A stretch of DNA of 64,000 nucleotides, from positions 1,674,001 to 1,738,000 of the forward strand of contig NC_085108.1 in NCBI RefSeq assembly GCF_030269925.1, in the 5' to 3' direction. The notes under the pieces are model-generated. The model saw nothing but the letters and a program-made list of their open reading frames with translations, searched no databases and had not been told where the DNA came from. The position numbers and the translations under genes were made by a program. The DNA is from Bombyx mori (lineage: Eukaryota > Arthropoda > Insecta > Lepidoptera > Bombycidae). Shown here piece after piece: positions 55,441 through 64,000 of the stretch (the first letter of the stretch is position 1; each line of letters starts with the position of its first letter).

Positions 55441-56224
55441 GGCGCAATTTTAGCCTCCTACACAATTCATCAATCAGTGTGGGGCTGCCGTTAATAACAT
55501 TAATAATATTCGACAAAAAGCACCTGCTCATGAGCTCCGGCTTGAAGATTAGAATGGAACCCAGACTTCATGGTTCCAGTACTACTAACATTAACCCATA
55601 ATTAATACCACCCATAGCTCTACAGTTTATATTTATCCCTCAATAAAATTACACAATTATTATTTTGTTTCACATATCGATAAAATCTTCACCATTCCCA
55701 TCACTAAGTGTCCTGTTTCCCAATTGCGTCACTAACGGTCTTGACCTGTGAAGCCCGGGAAAATTCATTTACGGTTTCATGGAATACTCGTCTTTAACTT
55801 TTACTGCATAAGGGTCATACTCCCATAAGTCTGGTGGCGGAAAATATAGCTGAAGATCTGGCTACGCGGTTTGCATTCTAATGCCAGTTGGGTTAAGGTT
55901 TATTATTGTATAGAAGAGTACAGATCATATTTAACCAGATGCTTCCCTGAATTTCCAATTGCCGTCGGCGTGGAGTTTCTACCCGCAGCCATTTACTGCG
56001 AATTTGCGAATAACCCAATGGCCCATCTGAAGTTAGACAGTCGCCGAAGCTCATATAAGTAACTTGAAGACATGAGAGCGAAATCTCGATTTCAAAGAAT
56101 CACCGCCGGTGCTGGTGTTTAGGAACTTTAATGATTGTCATTATCGATGATATTTCAGCAGTTAGATTTTGGTGATAAATAGTGAAATCGCATTGGCTTA
56201 TTAGGGTATTTTATTTTGAGTATG
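55441..56224. other. No feature recognised
   Basis: 55870-56062 has an open plus frame (FPEFPIAVGVEFLPAA), with no splice support and no known family. Confidence 0.4.
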
Positions 56225-56332
56225 CCTTGTAGGCAGATGTGATCGTGCTGCCCGTCTGGTGGGTGAAAGGTTACCGTAGCTCATGGACGATAGTAATGCC
56301 CAGGACATAGTCAAATTGCTGCCAACCATAAT
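56225..56332 (-). mobile_element. CR1/Jockey-type LINE 3' end, diverged
   Basis: ccttgtaggcagatgtgatc to caaattgctgccaacc. Confidence 0.7.
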
Positions 56333-56357
56333 GACGTACTGTGGTGACTACGGATTC

Positions 56358-56605
56358 TACTGGTCGTAGGACCTCTTGTGAGTTCGCACGGGTAGGTACC
56401 ACCGCCCCGCCTATTTCTGCCGTGAAACAGTAATGCGTTTCGGTTTGAAGGGTGGGGTAGCCGTTGTAACTATACTGAGACCTTAGAACTTATATCTCAA
56501 GGTGTGTGGCGTATTTACGTTGTAGATGTCTATGGGTTCCAGTAACCACTTAACACCTGGTGGGCTGTGAGCTCGTCCACACATCTAGGCAATAAAAAAA
56601 AAAAC
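56358..56605 (+). mobile_element. Bm1 SINE, 5'-truncated
   Basis: actggtcgtaggacctcttg to taggcaataaaaaaaaaaa. Confidence 0.9.
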
Positions 56606-56980
56606 TTCTTAAGGTGAAAATCTGGGTATTCTGGTCTTTACCAAGGGTAAACGTGGATAAACATCATGGTATTTCACAACATTGACATTGGCAAAGGTAC
56701 GTTGACCTACTATTTCTAACGAAAATACAAACACGATTTAGCCGAGTCAGTGCTAAATGTGTTTTACCCGATAATATTTGCATTACATACAAAAATTACG
56801 TACGTTGACGTAAAAACCCAAATAAACTAGATCTGGTTTTCTGATGACTCTTCTCAGATGTTCCCGGTGTCCGTTTAAGACTGAGCTGCGTAGAGACTTA
56901 TCCCTAGCTCGACCCAACCCCCGGGAAGATGTACGGAGGAAGATGATCCGGGATTCTTGGGCCACTAGTAGCAGCAGCGT
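56606..56980. other. Unassigned, with a coding-like scrap
   Basis: At 56858-56980 the plus strand reads CSRCPFKTELRRDLSLAR, probably retroelement remnant directly before the BMC1-like piece. Confidence 0.35.
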
Positions 56981-57340
56981 ACCATTCCCGATCCTGCGGA
57001 CAGAATGGAAAGCCGTCGACGTCATTTCGGATCCTCCCGATCCACTAACGGTACTTTTAGGTACCTCAAGCACCGGTCGTCGTTCTCGTCGAACCCGTCG
57101 CTTGCGACGAAGGGCTCGACGAGTAAATTAACCCAAAGACACAGCCCACTGAGTTTCTCGCCGGATCTTCTCAGTGGGTCGCGTTTCCGATCCGGTGGCA
57201 GATTCTGCGAAGCACGGCTCTTGCTAGGGTTCGTGTTAGCAACGTCATCAGGTTTGGGCCCCGTGAGCTCACCTACTAGTTAAGGCTACGCTGATATAGC
57301 CTCTCAAGGCTATCAGCTAAGGTAGGAAAAAAAAACAACA
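56981..57340 (+). mobile_element. BMC1-like LINE 3' end
   Basis: attcccgatcctgcggacag to aaggtaggaaaaaaaaa. About 16 bases are deleted near gtcgacgtcatttcgg. Confidence 0.9.
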
Positions 57341-57368
57341 GCTGGCATCTTACTTCCTAACTATTCCA

Positions 57369-57781
57369 CTATACCTCTACTGTCCTTGAAACAGCAAGGT
57401 TCTGTCGATTTGTGGCCCAATTCTGGATGGGCTTGCGGGAGGTCACATATGTAATGGGTACATACAACGGAGGTTTATGAGGTCCAGGCAGGGGAGCGAA
57501 CCTCTTACGAGGTCTCCGCGCTTGGGGGGCACGTGGGGTATGGGGGATAAATGGGTGCCCCAAGCAACTGTAAGACAAGGAATATGGCCAGCAGACGTGA
57601 GGCGTGCTTGTTCTGTTAACATCAAAATTGTCGATCACTTTGTTAAGTGAATAGTACTTGCCGGATTCGAGCTTTGTTTCTGGAGTGGTTCGGACGTAGA
57701 TCGATAAGAAACCAGGATACTTTCGTTTGGTGTAGCTACAAAATGCCCCCGTCGCGTCGCAATCCCAACGCGTGGGCGGAA
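57369..57781 (-). CDS. Secreted protein of unknown family, last exon
   Basis: This terminal exon follows a pyrimidine tract and TTCTGAG ending at 57782, and is open for 136 codons to TAG at 57371..57369. It begins with two bases completing a codon, then PPTRWDCDATGAFCSY, TKRKYPGFLSIYVRTTPE, KYYSLNKVIDNF, HVCWPYSLSYSCLGHP, a basic and Pro-rich part with RRPRKRFAPLPGPHKPP, and TSRKPIQNW. Four cysteines lie in the first half. An RPRKR-like site could be a furin cleavage site. A one-base phase and a signal-peptide exon at 59105 fit upstream. I do not recognise the family. Length, composition and splice signals argue against a chance frame. Confidence 0.65.
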
Positions 57782-57846
57782 CTCAGAAGAACTTCAGTTT
57801 AAAAAAAAGGACAATCCTAAAGAATAAACAGTAAAACTAGTATCGA

Positions 57847-58100
57847 CTAGCTGTACCCGTCCGTTTTGGCATTTAAAATTAACATTATTATTTTTCACCC
57901 ACACAAAGGTTCTCATCATTAACGCCCCCGCAACTGGTGTAGGGAGTCCAACACTCATATAAATATTAGCCTATCCATTAAGTACATGTATTTTCTACAT
58001 GGGTACCGAGTGTCAAGTCAATCGGATGCACGGTTCAGTAGTTATAACGGAACATCCGTAAAAACCTCTGTAGTTTTATATATTAGTATACAAGTATAGA
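57847..58100 (-). mobile_element. Helitron-like element in intron
   Basis: CTAGCTGTACCCGTCCGTTT to CAAGTATAGA. Same end rules as the other families. Confidence 0.6.
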
Positions 58101-58265
58101 TTATGTCAGCGATTGGAGAAAAAAACGGAGTACATTTATACAAAAAAAAAATGTCACCTTTGATTTCATTTTTCGTATTTTCCAAACCTCATGTGCTATT
58201 ATTATTTATACAAATTGCGCAATCAGTTCATTTGCATGCGGTTGACATATTTAGTATTCTTGTAC

Positions 58266-58704
58266 TTTTTTTTATTGCTTAGGTGGGTGGACGATATCAC
58301 GGTCCACCTGGTGTTAAGTGGTTACCGGAGCCCATAGACAACTACAACGTAAATGCCGCCACCTATTTTGAGATATAAGTTCTAAGGTCTCAGTATAGTT
58401 ACAACGGCCTTCCCACCCTTCTAAGCAAAACGCATTACAGCTTCACGGCAGAAATAGGCAGAGTGGTGGTACCCGTGCGGACTCACAAGACGTCCTACCA
58501 CCAGTAATTACGCAAATTATAATTTTTGCGGGTTTGATTTTTATTACACGATGTTATTCCTTCACTGTGGAAGTCAATCGTGAACAATTGTGAAGTACGT
58601 ATTTCATTAGAAAAATTGGTACCCGCTTGCGGGATTCGAACACTAATGCATCGCTAGATACGAATGCACCTGACGTCTTATCCTTTAGGCCACGAAGACT
58701 TCAA
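58266..58704 (-). mobile_element. Bm1 SINE, full length
   Basis: T8 attgcttaggtgggtgg to the head ggccacgaagacttc, with box B gcgggattcgaacac (complement). Confidence 0.9.
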
Positions 58705-58883
58705 TGTATCACGTTTTTCCTGTTTCTTTTATTTCGTTGGCTTACAGCAGTATCTGCCATAGCGACATTTGCAAGAAGCTTCCGTATAAGTTCAGCACAG
58801 CATCTGGGTTTAAGCTAGGAATGTTCGTATTAAATAAAGCAGTAATAACTATTAGTATATAGCATATATAGTGACTACTGTGT

Positions 58884-59020
58884 ACTGTAACTATACTGAG
58901 ACCTCAGAACTTATATCTCAAGGTGGGTGCCGCATTTACGTTGTAGATGTCTATGGGCTCCAGTAACCACTTAACACCAGCTGGGCTATGAGCTCGCCCA
59001 CCCATCTAAGCAATAAAAAA
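58884..59020 (+). mobile_element. Bm1 SINE, 5'-truncated
   Basis: ctgtaactatactgagacct to taagcaataaaaaaaatgg. Confidence 0.85.
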
Positions 59021-59047
59021 AATGGCGTTTATATACTATAGTAGTAC

Positions 59048-59105
59048 TCTTAGCAGTAAATAGTAGGGATGTCAAAACTAGGAAGATCCGATGGGAATTT
59101 CTCAT
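59048..59105 (-). CDS. Probable signal-peptide exon of the gene at 57369..57781
   Basis: From ATG at 59105 the minus strand reads MRNSHRIFLVLTSLLFTAK: a short charged start, a hydrophobic core and small residues before a likely cleavage site. One base remains before a GT at 59047 (AAGA/GTACTA, a weak donor), giving phase 1, which fits the exon at 57781 (codon ATT, Ile, at the junction). Exon length (58 bases) and phase equal those of the ZP gene's first coding segment. The intron would be 1266 bases with one Helitron and two Bm1 copies. TATATAA at 59119-59113 is too close to ATG to be its promoter. No transcript evidence. Confidence 0.5.
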
Positions 59106-59456
59106 CGCCTGCTTATATACAGTATCCTACATCCAAATTAGAATTATCAATTAGCGAAATTAGCACCAGAAGAACACAAACACAACGATTCCACTATTTA
59201 CAAATTAATTATATTCAATCCACAATTTGATTTGAGCATGGTTTGAGCGTCGATAAATGACAATGTTGCCGTTGTAATTCTCGCTAGTAAATCATACTCT
59301 ATCGTCTTGACTTAAAGTATAGTTCAATTCAATCAGCGCTACTTTTTATTTTGTCATTAAGACGTATAAAATGACCTGTGATGCTTGTAGTGTATTGAAT
59401 CAGACATTTGCTCGGGTTTCGTTTGGCGTGTACACAAATCCGATTGATATTTCGAA
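59106..59456. promoter_or_regulatory. Shared upstream region of two divergent secreted-protein genes
   Basis: The 351 bases between the two start codons contain no recognised repeat. For the plus gene, TATAAA lies at 59365-59370 and an initiator-like TCAGAC at 59400-59405, 37 bases from the T of TATAAA to the A, slightly longer than usual. For the minus gene no clear TATA is seen at a suitable distance. Confidence 0.45.
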
Positions 59457-59513
59457 ATGTTTTCCGTCATCAAATGTTTTTTGTTCTTGTTGGGTCTTTT
59501 GTTGGCTTTTGAG
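59457..59513 (+). CDS. Secreted Gly/aromatic/Pro-rich peptide gene, exon 1 (signal peptide)
   Basis: ATG at 59457 opens MFSVIKCFLFLLGLLLAFE, 19 codons with a Lys then a strongly hydrophobic core, and the exon ends in phase 0 at the consensus donor GTGAGT (59514). Upstream are a TATA box (59365) and an initiator-like TCAGAC (59400), giving a leader of roughly 55 bases. Signal peptide and splice donor in this place are typical of insect small secreted proteins, where exon 1 holds only the leader. The second exon lies 889 bases downstream. The peptide is not in any family I can name. Confidence 0.75.
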
Positions 59514-59660
59514 GTGAGTTTTAAGGATTATATTAATTGTCTTATTCTGTTTCAATAATTAATTTGACCATATAGGCATTAAGACGTGAATATAGTTTTC
59601 CAAAATCCCCTATAAGAAATTGCAGTTAAATTTATTTGGGTCTCGTAGTTCACCTGGAGT

Positions 59661-59910
59661 TTATTTTTATTTTTTATTGCTTAGATATGTGGACGAGCTC
59701 ACAGCCCAACTGGTGTTAAGTGGTTACTGAAGCCCATAGACACCTACAACGTAAATGCGCCACCCACCTTGAGATATAAGTTCTAAGGTCTCAGTATAGT
59801 TACAACGGCTGCCCCTGCCCTTCAAACCGAAACGCATTACTGCTTCACGGCAGAAATAGGCGGAGCGGTGGTACCTACCCGTGCGGACTCACAAGAGGTC
59901 CTACCATCTG
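59661..59910 (-). mobile_element. Bm1 SINE, 5'-truncated, intronic
   Basis: ttttattgcttagatatgtg to gtcctaccatctg. Confidence 0.9.
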
Positions 59911-60148
59911 TAAAAAAGCAGAACCCGTGGAAATTATAGAGGTGAATATCGCCTTCGTATCCTGAGACATGAGGCCAAAGTCTGATTGCTTCAACCAGAA
60001 ATAGGCAAGATTGTGGTAAGCGTTTCCACTCAAAAAACCCTTACAATTTTTTTTTATGACTGCACTTGTCCACGAAAGCCCTACAATTAAATTTCCTGCT
60101 TTTCTTAATTACAAATTTGTCGTAACATTTAATTAAATTATGTCTAAT

Positions 60149-60371
60149 AACTGGTAGTAGGACCTCTTGTGAGTCCGCACGGGTAGGTACCACCACACCA
60201 CCCCGTCTATTTCGGCCGTGAAGCAGCAATGCGTTTCGGTTTGAAGGGCGGGGCAGCCGTTGTAACTATACCGAGACCTTAAAACTTATATCTCAAAGTG
60301 GGTGGCGGCATTTACGTTGTAGATGTCTATGGGTTCCAGTAACCACTTATCTAAGCATAAAATATAAAAAA
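60149..60371 (+). mobile_element. Bm1 SINE, 5'-truncated, intronic
   Basis: aactggtagtaggacctctt to ccacttatctaagcataaa. It ends about 30 bases before the splice acceptor; 21 bases of the 3' region are deleted. Confidence 0.85.
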
Positions 60372-60402
60372 ATATTTTCAAACGATTTTTTTGTTTCGAC
60401 AG

Positions 60403-60546
60403 GATGGAGACGCTCATTGGATCGGAGGTTGGGGTAGGGGCTGGGGACCTCCCGTGGTGGTAGGCGGGTTCGGATATGGGATCTATAGACCATATCCGCG
60501 TCCCATATTCTATCCGCCGCCTCCCCCTCCTCCATTTTTCGGATAA
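60403..60546 (+). CDS. Secreted Gly/aromatic/Pro-rich peptide gene, exon 2 (mature peptide)
   Basis: After a T-rich tract and CGACAG, this exon is open in phase 0 for 47 codons to TAA at 60544. The mature part starts DGDAHWIGGWGRGWGPP, continues VVVGGFGYGIYRPYPRP and ends IFYPPPPPPPFFG. It has no cysteine, three Trp, many Gly, Tyr and Pro, and a seven-proline run. The full product is 66 residues with its signal peptide. The last residue is Gly, which in a secreted peptide can be turned into a C-terminal amide. Composition suggests a cuticle, silk or antimicrobial-like peptide; none can be chosen. The intron phase, leader exon and promoter make a real gene likely. Confidence 0.75.
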   Translation, partial: DGDAHWIGGWGRGWGPPVVVGGFGYGIYRPYPRPIFYPPPPPPPFFG

Positions 60547-60589
60547 ATCCAGAGTTGTATACACGAAATCAAAAGATCTTTATTTTCTG

Positions 60590-60879
60590 CTAACGGACCC
60601 GGCAGACTTCGTAGTGCCTTAATCGATAAATAAAAGACCTAAACTTTTGTGTAAAATAGGCTTAAAACAAACAAAAGGAATTCGTCCGACGGGGGACACA
60701 TCAAAGGGAAAACAAAATTGTTATTTTTATTTAATTCCGAGCATTTTCATATTTATCTACCTTTTAAACCTTCTCTGGACTTCCACAAATAATTCAAGAC
60801 CAAAATTAGCCAAATCGGCCCAGCCGTTCTCGAGTTTTAGCGAGACTAACGAACAGCAATTCATTTTTATATATATAGA
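60590..60879 (-). mobile_element. Helitron-like element, family C
   Basis: CTAACGGACCCGGCAGACTT (CTAG mutated) to TATATATAGA. It starts 43 bases after the stop codon and supplies the nearest AATAAA (60626-60631) downstream of the peptide gene. Confidence 0.75.
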
Positions 60880-61591
60880 TGAATATTAAAAAAAAAAACT
60901 GAATTTCTAATGAAGTTTATGTAAAGAGTGTTTTGAAATGTCACGCCAAGTTATTTGTTTTCCGACTGTGGGTTCATCCACGTAAAAAAAAGTTGTTTGT
61001 AGATTAGGCATAAGATGTGTATTTATTCATACGAAACTATATAGATGGGAGTAGGTAGATAATTAATCTATAATAGGTAATCGGATTCTATCAGAAAATA
61101 ATGTAAAAAGTAATTACTAGTGACCTTAATTTAGTTATAATTATCTGTGAATTGTTGCTTTTGTGACATCGCGATGTTTTAAATGTTACACTAAGCAATA
61201 TATTCTCACGTCACACGTGGTTAAGCTCTACGTATTAGTCCATGATTTAAGTTAGCTATTGACCACGTTTGACGTCACACGTAAGGCTGGGTTCACACCG
61301 CTTTATCCTGCACGTTTATTTGCAGTATACGTCTTATCGAATAGTGTAGACAATGTCGTGCGAACCCAACCTAAAGTTGCGTTCGGTCGAAAAGTAGCAG
61401 CCAAGTGAGACCATTAAAAAACATAGTTTCTCTGACCATAGCACCGGCTTTGGATGCGTTTCCCAATCGAGATCGGCATATTTGCCAAATACATCTGGTA
61501 TCCTCCAAACTTCGGTATAAATATTTTCCCATAATTTCGGGCGAAATCATAATTTTGCATCAGAGAAAATTTGCACACGGTGCGTTGACAA
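60880..61591. other. Unassigned, with a small inverted-end element
   Basis: 61283-61373: gctgggttcacaccg and gtgcgaacccaacct face each other, a likely short MITE. Otherwise AT-rich. Confidence 0.4.
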
Positions 61592-61800
61592 CAAATTATT
61601 ATCCTTATTTGAGAGTAATGTATCGGGATTCATAGGTTAAAATCTCATTTAAATTTGATTGATTGATAGAGAAAAATTCCACACGTATAACTGATTGCTG
61701 TGATAAAAAGAAATTATTATCCTTATTTGACAGTAATGTTTTGGGATTAACCTCATTTAAATTTTGATTGATTGTTAGAGAAAAATTGCACAAGTATAAT
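61592..61800. repeat. Tandem duplication of about 110 bases
   Basis: aaattattatccttatttga, gagaaaaatt.cacacgtata-like words occur at 61592 and 61708. A third unit is at 63072-63145. Confidence 0.75.
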
Positions 61801-61987
61801 TAATATTTAAAACAAATTTAAAAGTATATCTTTTGAATATACAAGAAAAATTCGAAAATATCAAATATAATTACTCCGTACTATAATTAATTATGCTTTG
61901 CAACTGCAATTTTTATTTAATTAATTTAATAATGTAATTTTGTTGTCCTTTTCATAACTGTTTTTTTTTATTATTCATGTTCTTTTT

Positions 61988-62396
61988 GGAACGAAGTTCC
62001 TTACGGCAGGCTTGGAGGGGATAGGGATTTTGCTGCGCGACCGAACTGAAAAAAATGTGATAGTTAAACCGTAAGAAAAAATCCGTGGAAAAAATTGCGT
62101 GGAATAAAACCGTTAAATGAGACGTGCGCAGGCGCGACAGTCGCATACACAAGCAAGTAGTGTATAATACCTTTCTCTTTCTCCCTCTTTTTATTATTAT
62201 TCATATAAATATCTGTTTCTTGGTATATTAATATTATATATTTTTTATAAATCATTGTAAATAAAATAAAGTTGATAACTTTGTAAAGTATTTTTTTTAT
62301 CAATAAAAAAGTCATAATAACGAATAGAACTTAAAATTAATAATATTTATATAATAAGGAACTTCGTTCCTATCCGGTGTCCCACGACACCACACA
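61988..62396. mobile_element. MITE-like element with GGAACGAAGTTCC ends, copy 3
   Basis: GGAACGAAGTTCCTTA to TAAGGAACTTCGTTCC, then ccggtgtcccacgacacc. Interior as copy 2. Confidence 0.75.
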
Positions 62397-62630
62397 TCTT
62401 TTTATTTTTTAATATATTTTACAATGTTGTGTATTGGTCGGTCTGATGCTGGTGGGCGCGTCACTCCGCAGGTGCCGGCGGGAGATCAGCGCCGCAGTAC
62501 CGATTGTCTCGATACTGTTAGGAATTGCTGAGCCGGTAACCGTTTCCAAGCCTCGTTATTTTTTTTATCTTTTTATTTAATTTTTTGTACTTAATTTGTG
62601 TGTTGGAATAAATGTTTATTATTATTATTA
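62397..62630 (+). mobile_element. LINE 3' end with (ATT)n tail
   Basis: gtgtattggtcggtctgatg, gtgtgttggaataaatgttt and (ATT)n to 62630. Confidence 0.6.
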
Positions 62631-63053
62631 TCTATATATTAATTAATACGTGAAGCAAAAACTTTGTATCTCTTTTTACCAAAATTGCGCGGACGGAGGA
62701 CTATGAAATTTTCCACACTTATAGAGAATATAGAGAAGAAGTGCACAATGCTAATATTTTTTTAAAATAATGCATAAAAGATACATTAAATCAATAAAGA
62801 AAACATTACACACACTACATACCATGTATTTGACGCACACACGCATGCATACTATTTATTGTCAAACTTTTGTTCTTGACGTCTGTTGTCAAATTGAGAT
62901 TAGATTAAATATTGTTTGTCTTTCTTATTACTTTTTATAATGTAGTCTTGGCGAAATTTGTGATTATAGAAGTATAAAATACAATCATAATAGTGTACAA
63001 ACTTACAATTCCAATTAATTATAGTCGAATTTCGACTACTGCGGGACCTCTAG
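62631..63053 (+). mobile_element. Lep1-like non-autonomous Helitron
   Basis: TCTATATATTAATTAATACG to GGGACCTCTAG, A before and T after. Sits exactly at the end of the (ATT)n tail. Confidence 0.9.
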
Positions 63054-63071
63054 TTATTATTAATTGGTGCG

Positions 63072-63145
63072 GCGAAAACAAATTGCTATCCTTATTTGAG
63101 AATAATGTATTGGGATTAATTGTTTAAAATCTGATTTAAATGTTG
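63072..63145. repeat. Third unit of the 61592 repeat
   Basis: caaattgctatccttatttg and tgtattgggattaattg. Confidence 0.6.
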
Positions 63146-63230
63146 AGTTCGATCGGTGATTGTGGTTTGTTGCTGTTTCATAGAGCTATATTCGTTATGC
63201 TTTACTGATCAGCGAATAGCTGTTTGAATT

Positions 63231-63480
63231 CACTGGTGGTAGGACCTCTTGGGAGTCCACACGGGAAGGTACCGCCACCCCGCCTATTTCCGCCGTGAAG
63301 CAGTAATGCGTTTCGGTTCGAAGGATGGGGTAGCCGTTGTAACTATACTGAGATCTTAGAACTTATATCTCGAGGTGGGTGGCGCATTTACGTTGTAGAT
63401 GTCTATGGGCTCCAGTAACCACTTAACACCAGGTGGGCTGTGAGCTCGTCCATCCATCTAAGCAATAAAAGAAAAAAAAT
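63231..63480 (+). mobile_element. Bm1 SINE, 5'-truncated
   Basis: cactggtggtaggacctctt to taagcaataaaagaaaaaaa. Confidence 0.9.
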
Positions 63481-63801
63481 ATTAACTTAAAGAGCCTGAA
63501 AATTCCTACCGAATTATATCTTTGACGAGATTGTTTCTACTATGCTATTTGGAATATTCTTATAACATATATTTATGTATATACTAGAATGTGGTTTAAA
63601 AACCCAAACTATTTGTTAAATGCGTAAATATTTTCAACTTAAAATATAACCTAATTGCCACTCATTGCTTACTAGCAATCACTTACTTATAATCATAGAG
63701 CATATTAAAATTATTAACTAGTTGTTAATTTGTTTTATTTGATATATAATATTGAAATATAGCATTGAATATTTATATAAACTGAATATAATAAGGCAAA
63801 A
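63481..63801. other. No feature recognised
   Basis: AT-rich sequence. Confidence 0.5.
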
Positions 63802-64000
63802 GTCGTCGTGGCCTAAAGGATAAGACGTCCGGTGCATTCGTATGTAGCGTACGCAACGGTGTTAGAATCCCGCAGGCGGGTACCAATTTTTCTAATGAAA
63901 TACGTACTTAAATGTTCACGATTGACTTCCACGGTGTAATCCATTCCATTGTGTAATAAAAGTCTAGCTCGCAAAATTATAATTTGCGTAATTACTGGCG
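63802..64000 (+). mobile_element. Bm1 SINE, 5' half, runs off the window
   Basis: gtcgtcgtggcctaaaggat (box A), gtgttagaatcccgcagg (damaged box B), continuing to gcgtaattactggcg at the edge. Confidence 0.9.

Larger units (their letters stand above)
59514..60402 (+). other. Intron of the secreted peptide gene
   Basis: GTGAGT to TTTCGACAG. Holds two Bm1 copies in opposite orientation and, at 59940-60035, a faint diverged Bm1-like stretch (tatcctgagacatgaggcc). Confidence 0.7.

Noticed and set aside
57520..57615. Alternative minus exon reading LLAIFLVLQLLGAPIYPPYP with a GTAAGA donor
   Set aside because: It looks like a signal peptide, but it lies inside the longer open exon in another frame and lacks an ATG.
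57443..57625. ATG-started 60-residue frame
   Set aside because: It overlaps the splice-framed exon 57781..57369 in another frame; the longer frame has acceptor, phase and protein-like composition.
59113..59119. TATATAA as promoter of the minus-strand secreted gene
   Set aside because: Only 8 bases from the ATG, so transcription would start after the start codon.
1..64000. A bacterial, phage or defence-type system
   Set aside because: Introns, SINEs, LINEs and Helitrons show animal nuclear DNA; no prokaryotic gene cluster is present.

Overview
The window looks like nuclear DNA of a moth, most likely the silkworm Bombyx mori or a close relative. It is AT-rich, with introns, and packed with moth-type mobile elements: about 25 copies of the tRNA-derived Bm1 SINE, about 18 pieces of a BMC1-like (Jockey-type) LINE, about 11 3' ends of a CR1/Jockey-type LINE, seven Lep1-like Helitrons and other families with TC...CTAG ends, PIF/Harbinger, hAT, mariner and TA-target MITEs, and one nearly complete LINE. 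There are no operons, rRNA genes or CRISPR arrays.

Three host genes were found by joining short open segments at splice sites in matching phase. (1) A minus-strand zona pellucida (ZP) domain gene has a signal-peptide exon at 38429..38337, then exons at 3997..3902, 1667..1561, 406..258 and 165..85, and runs off the left edge. Its first intron is about 34 kb and holds most of the mobile elements. (2) A minus-strand gene of unknown family has its last exon at 57781..57369 and a probable signal-peptide exon at 59105..59048. (3) A plus-strand gene for a 66-residue secreted Gly/aromatic/Pro-rich peptide has exons at 59457..59513 and 60403..60546. Genes 2 and 3 are divergent, with about 350 bp between their start codons.

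Layout. 1-4 kb: ZP exons with a Bm1, a 5'-truncated BMC1-like LINE and a MITE between them. 4-15 kb: intron with LINE scraps, Bm1 and Helitrons. 15.2-19.1 kb: an RTE tail and a LINE with endonuclease and reverse transcriptase, broken by one frameshift and one stop. 19-38 kb: intron with many nested insertions, the deepest at 25470-26775. 38.3-38.4 kb: ZP first coding exon. 38.6-57.3 kb: more repeats, with poorly explained unique sequence at 40.9-43.3 and 46.3-47.25 kb. 57.4-60.6 kb: the divergent gene pair. 60.6-64 kb: Helitrons, MITE and Bm1.

Exon calls rest on frame, phase, splice signals and family resemblance seen by eye; no alignment or transcript was available. Repeat family names come from recognising termini and protein motifs.
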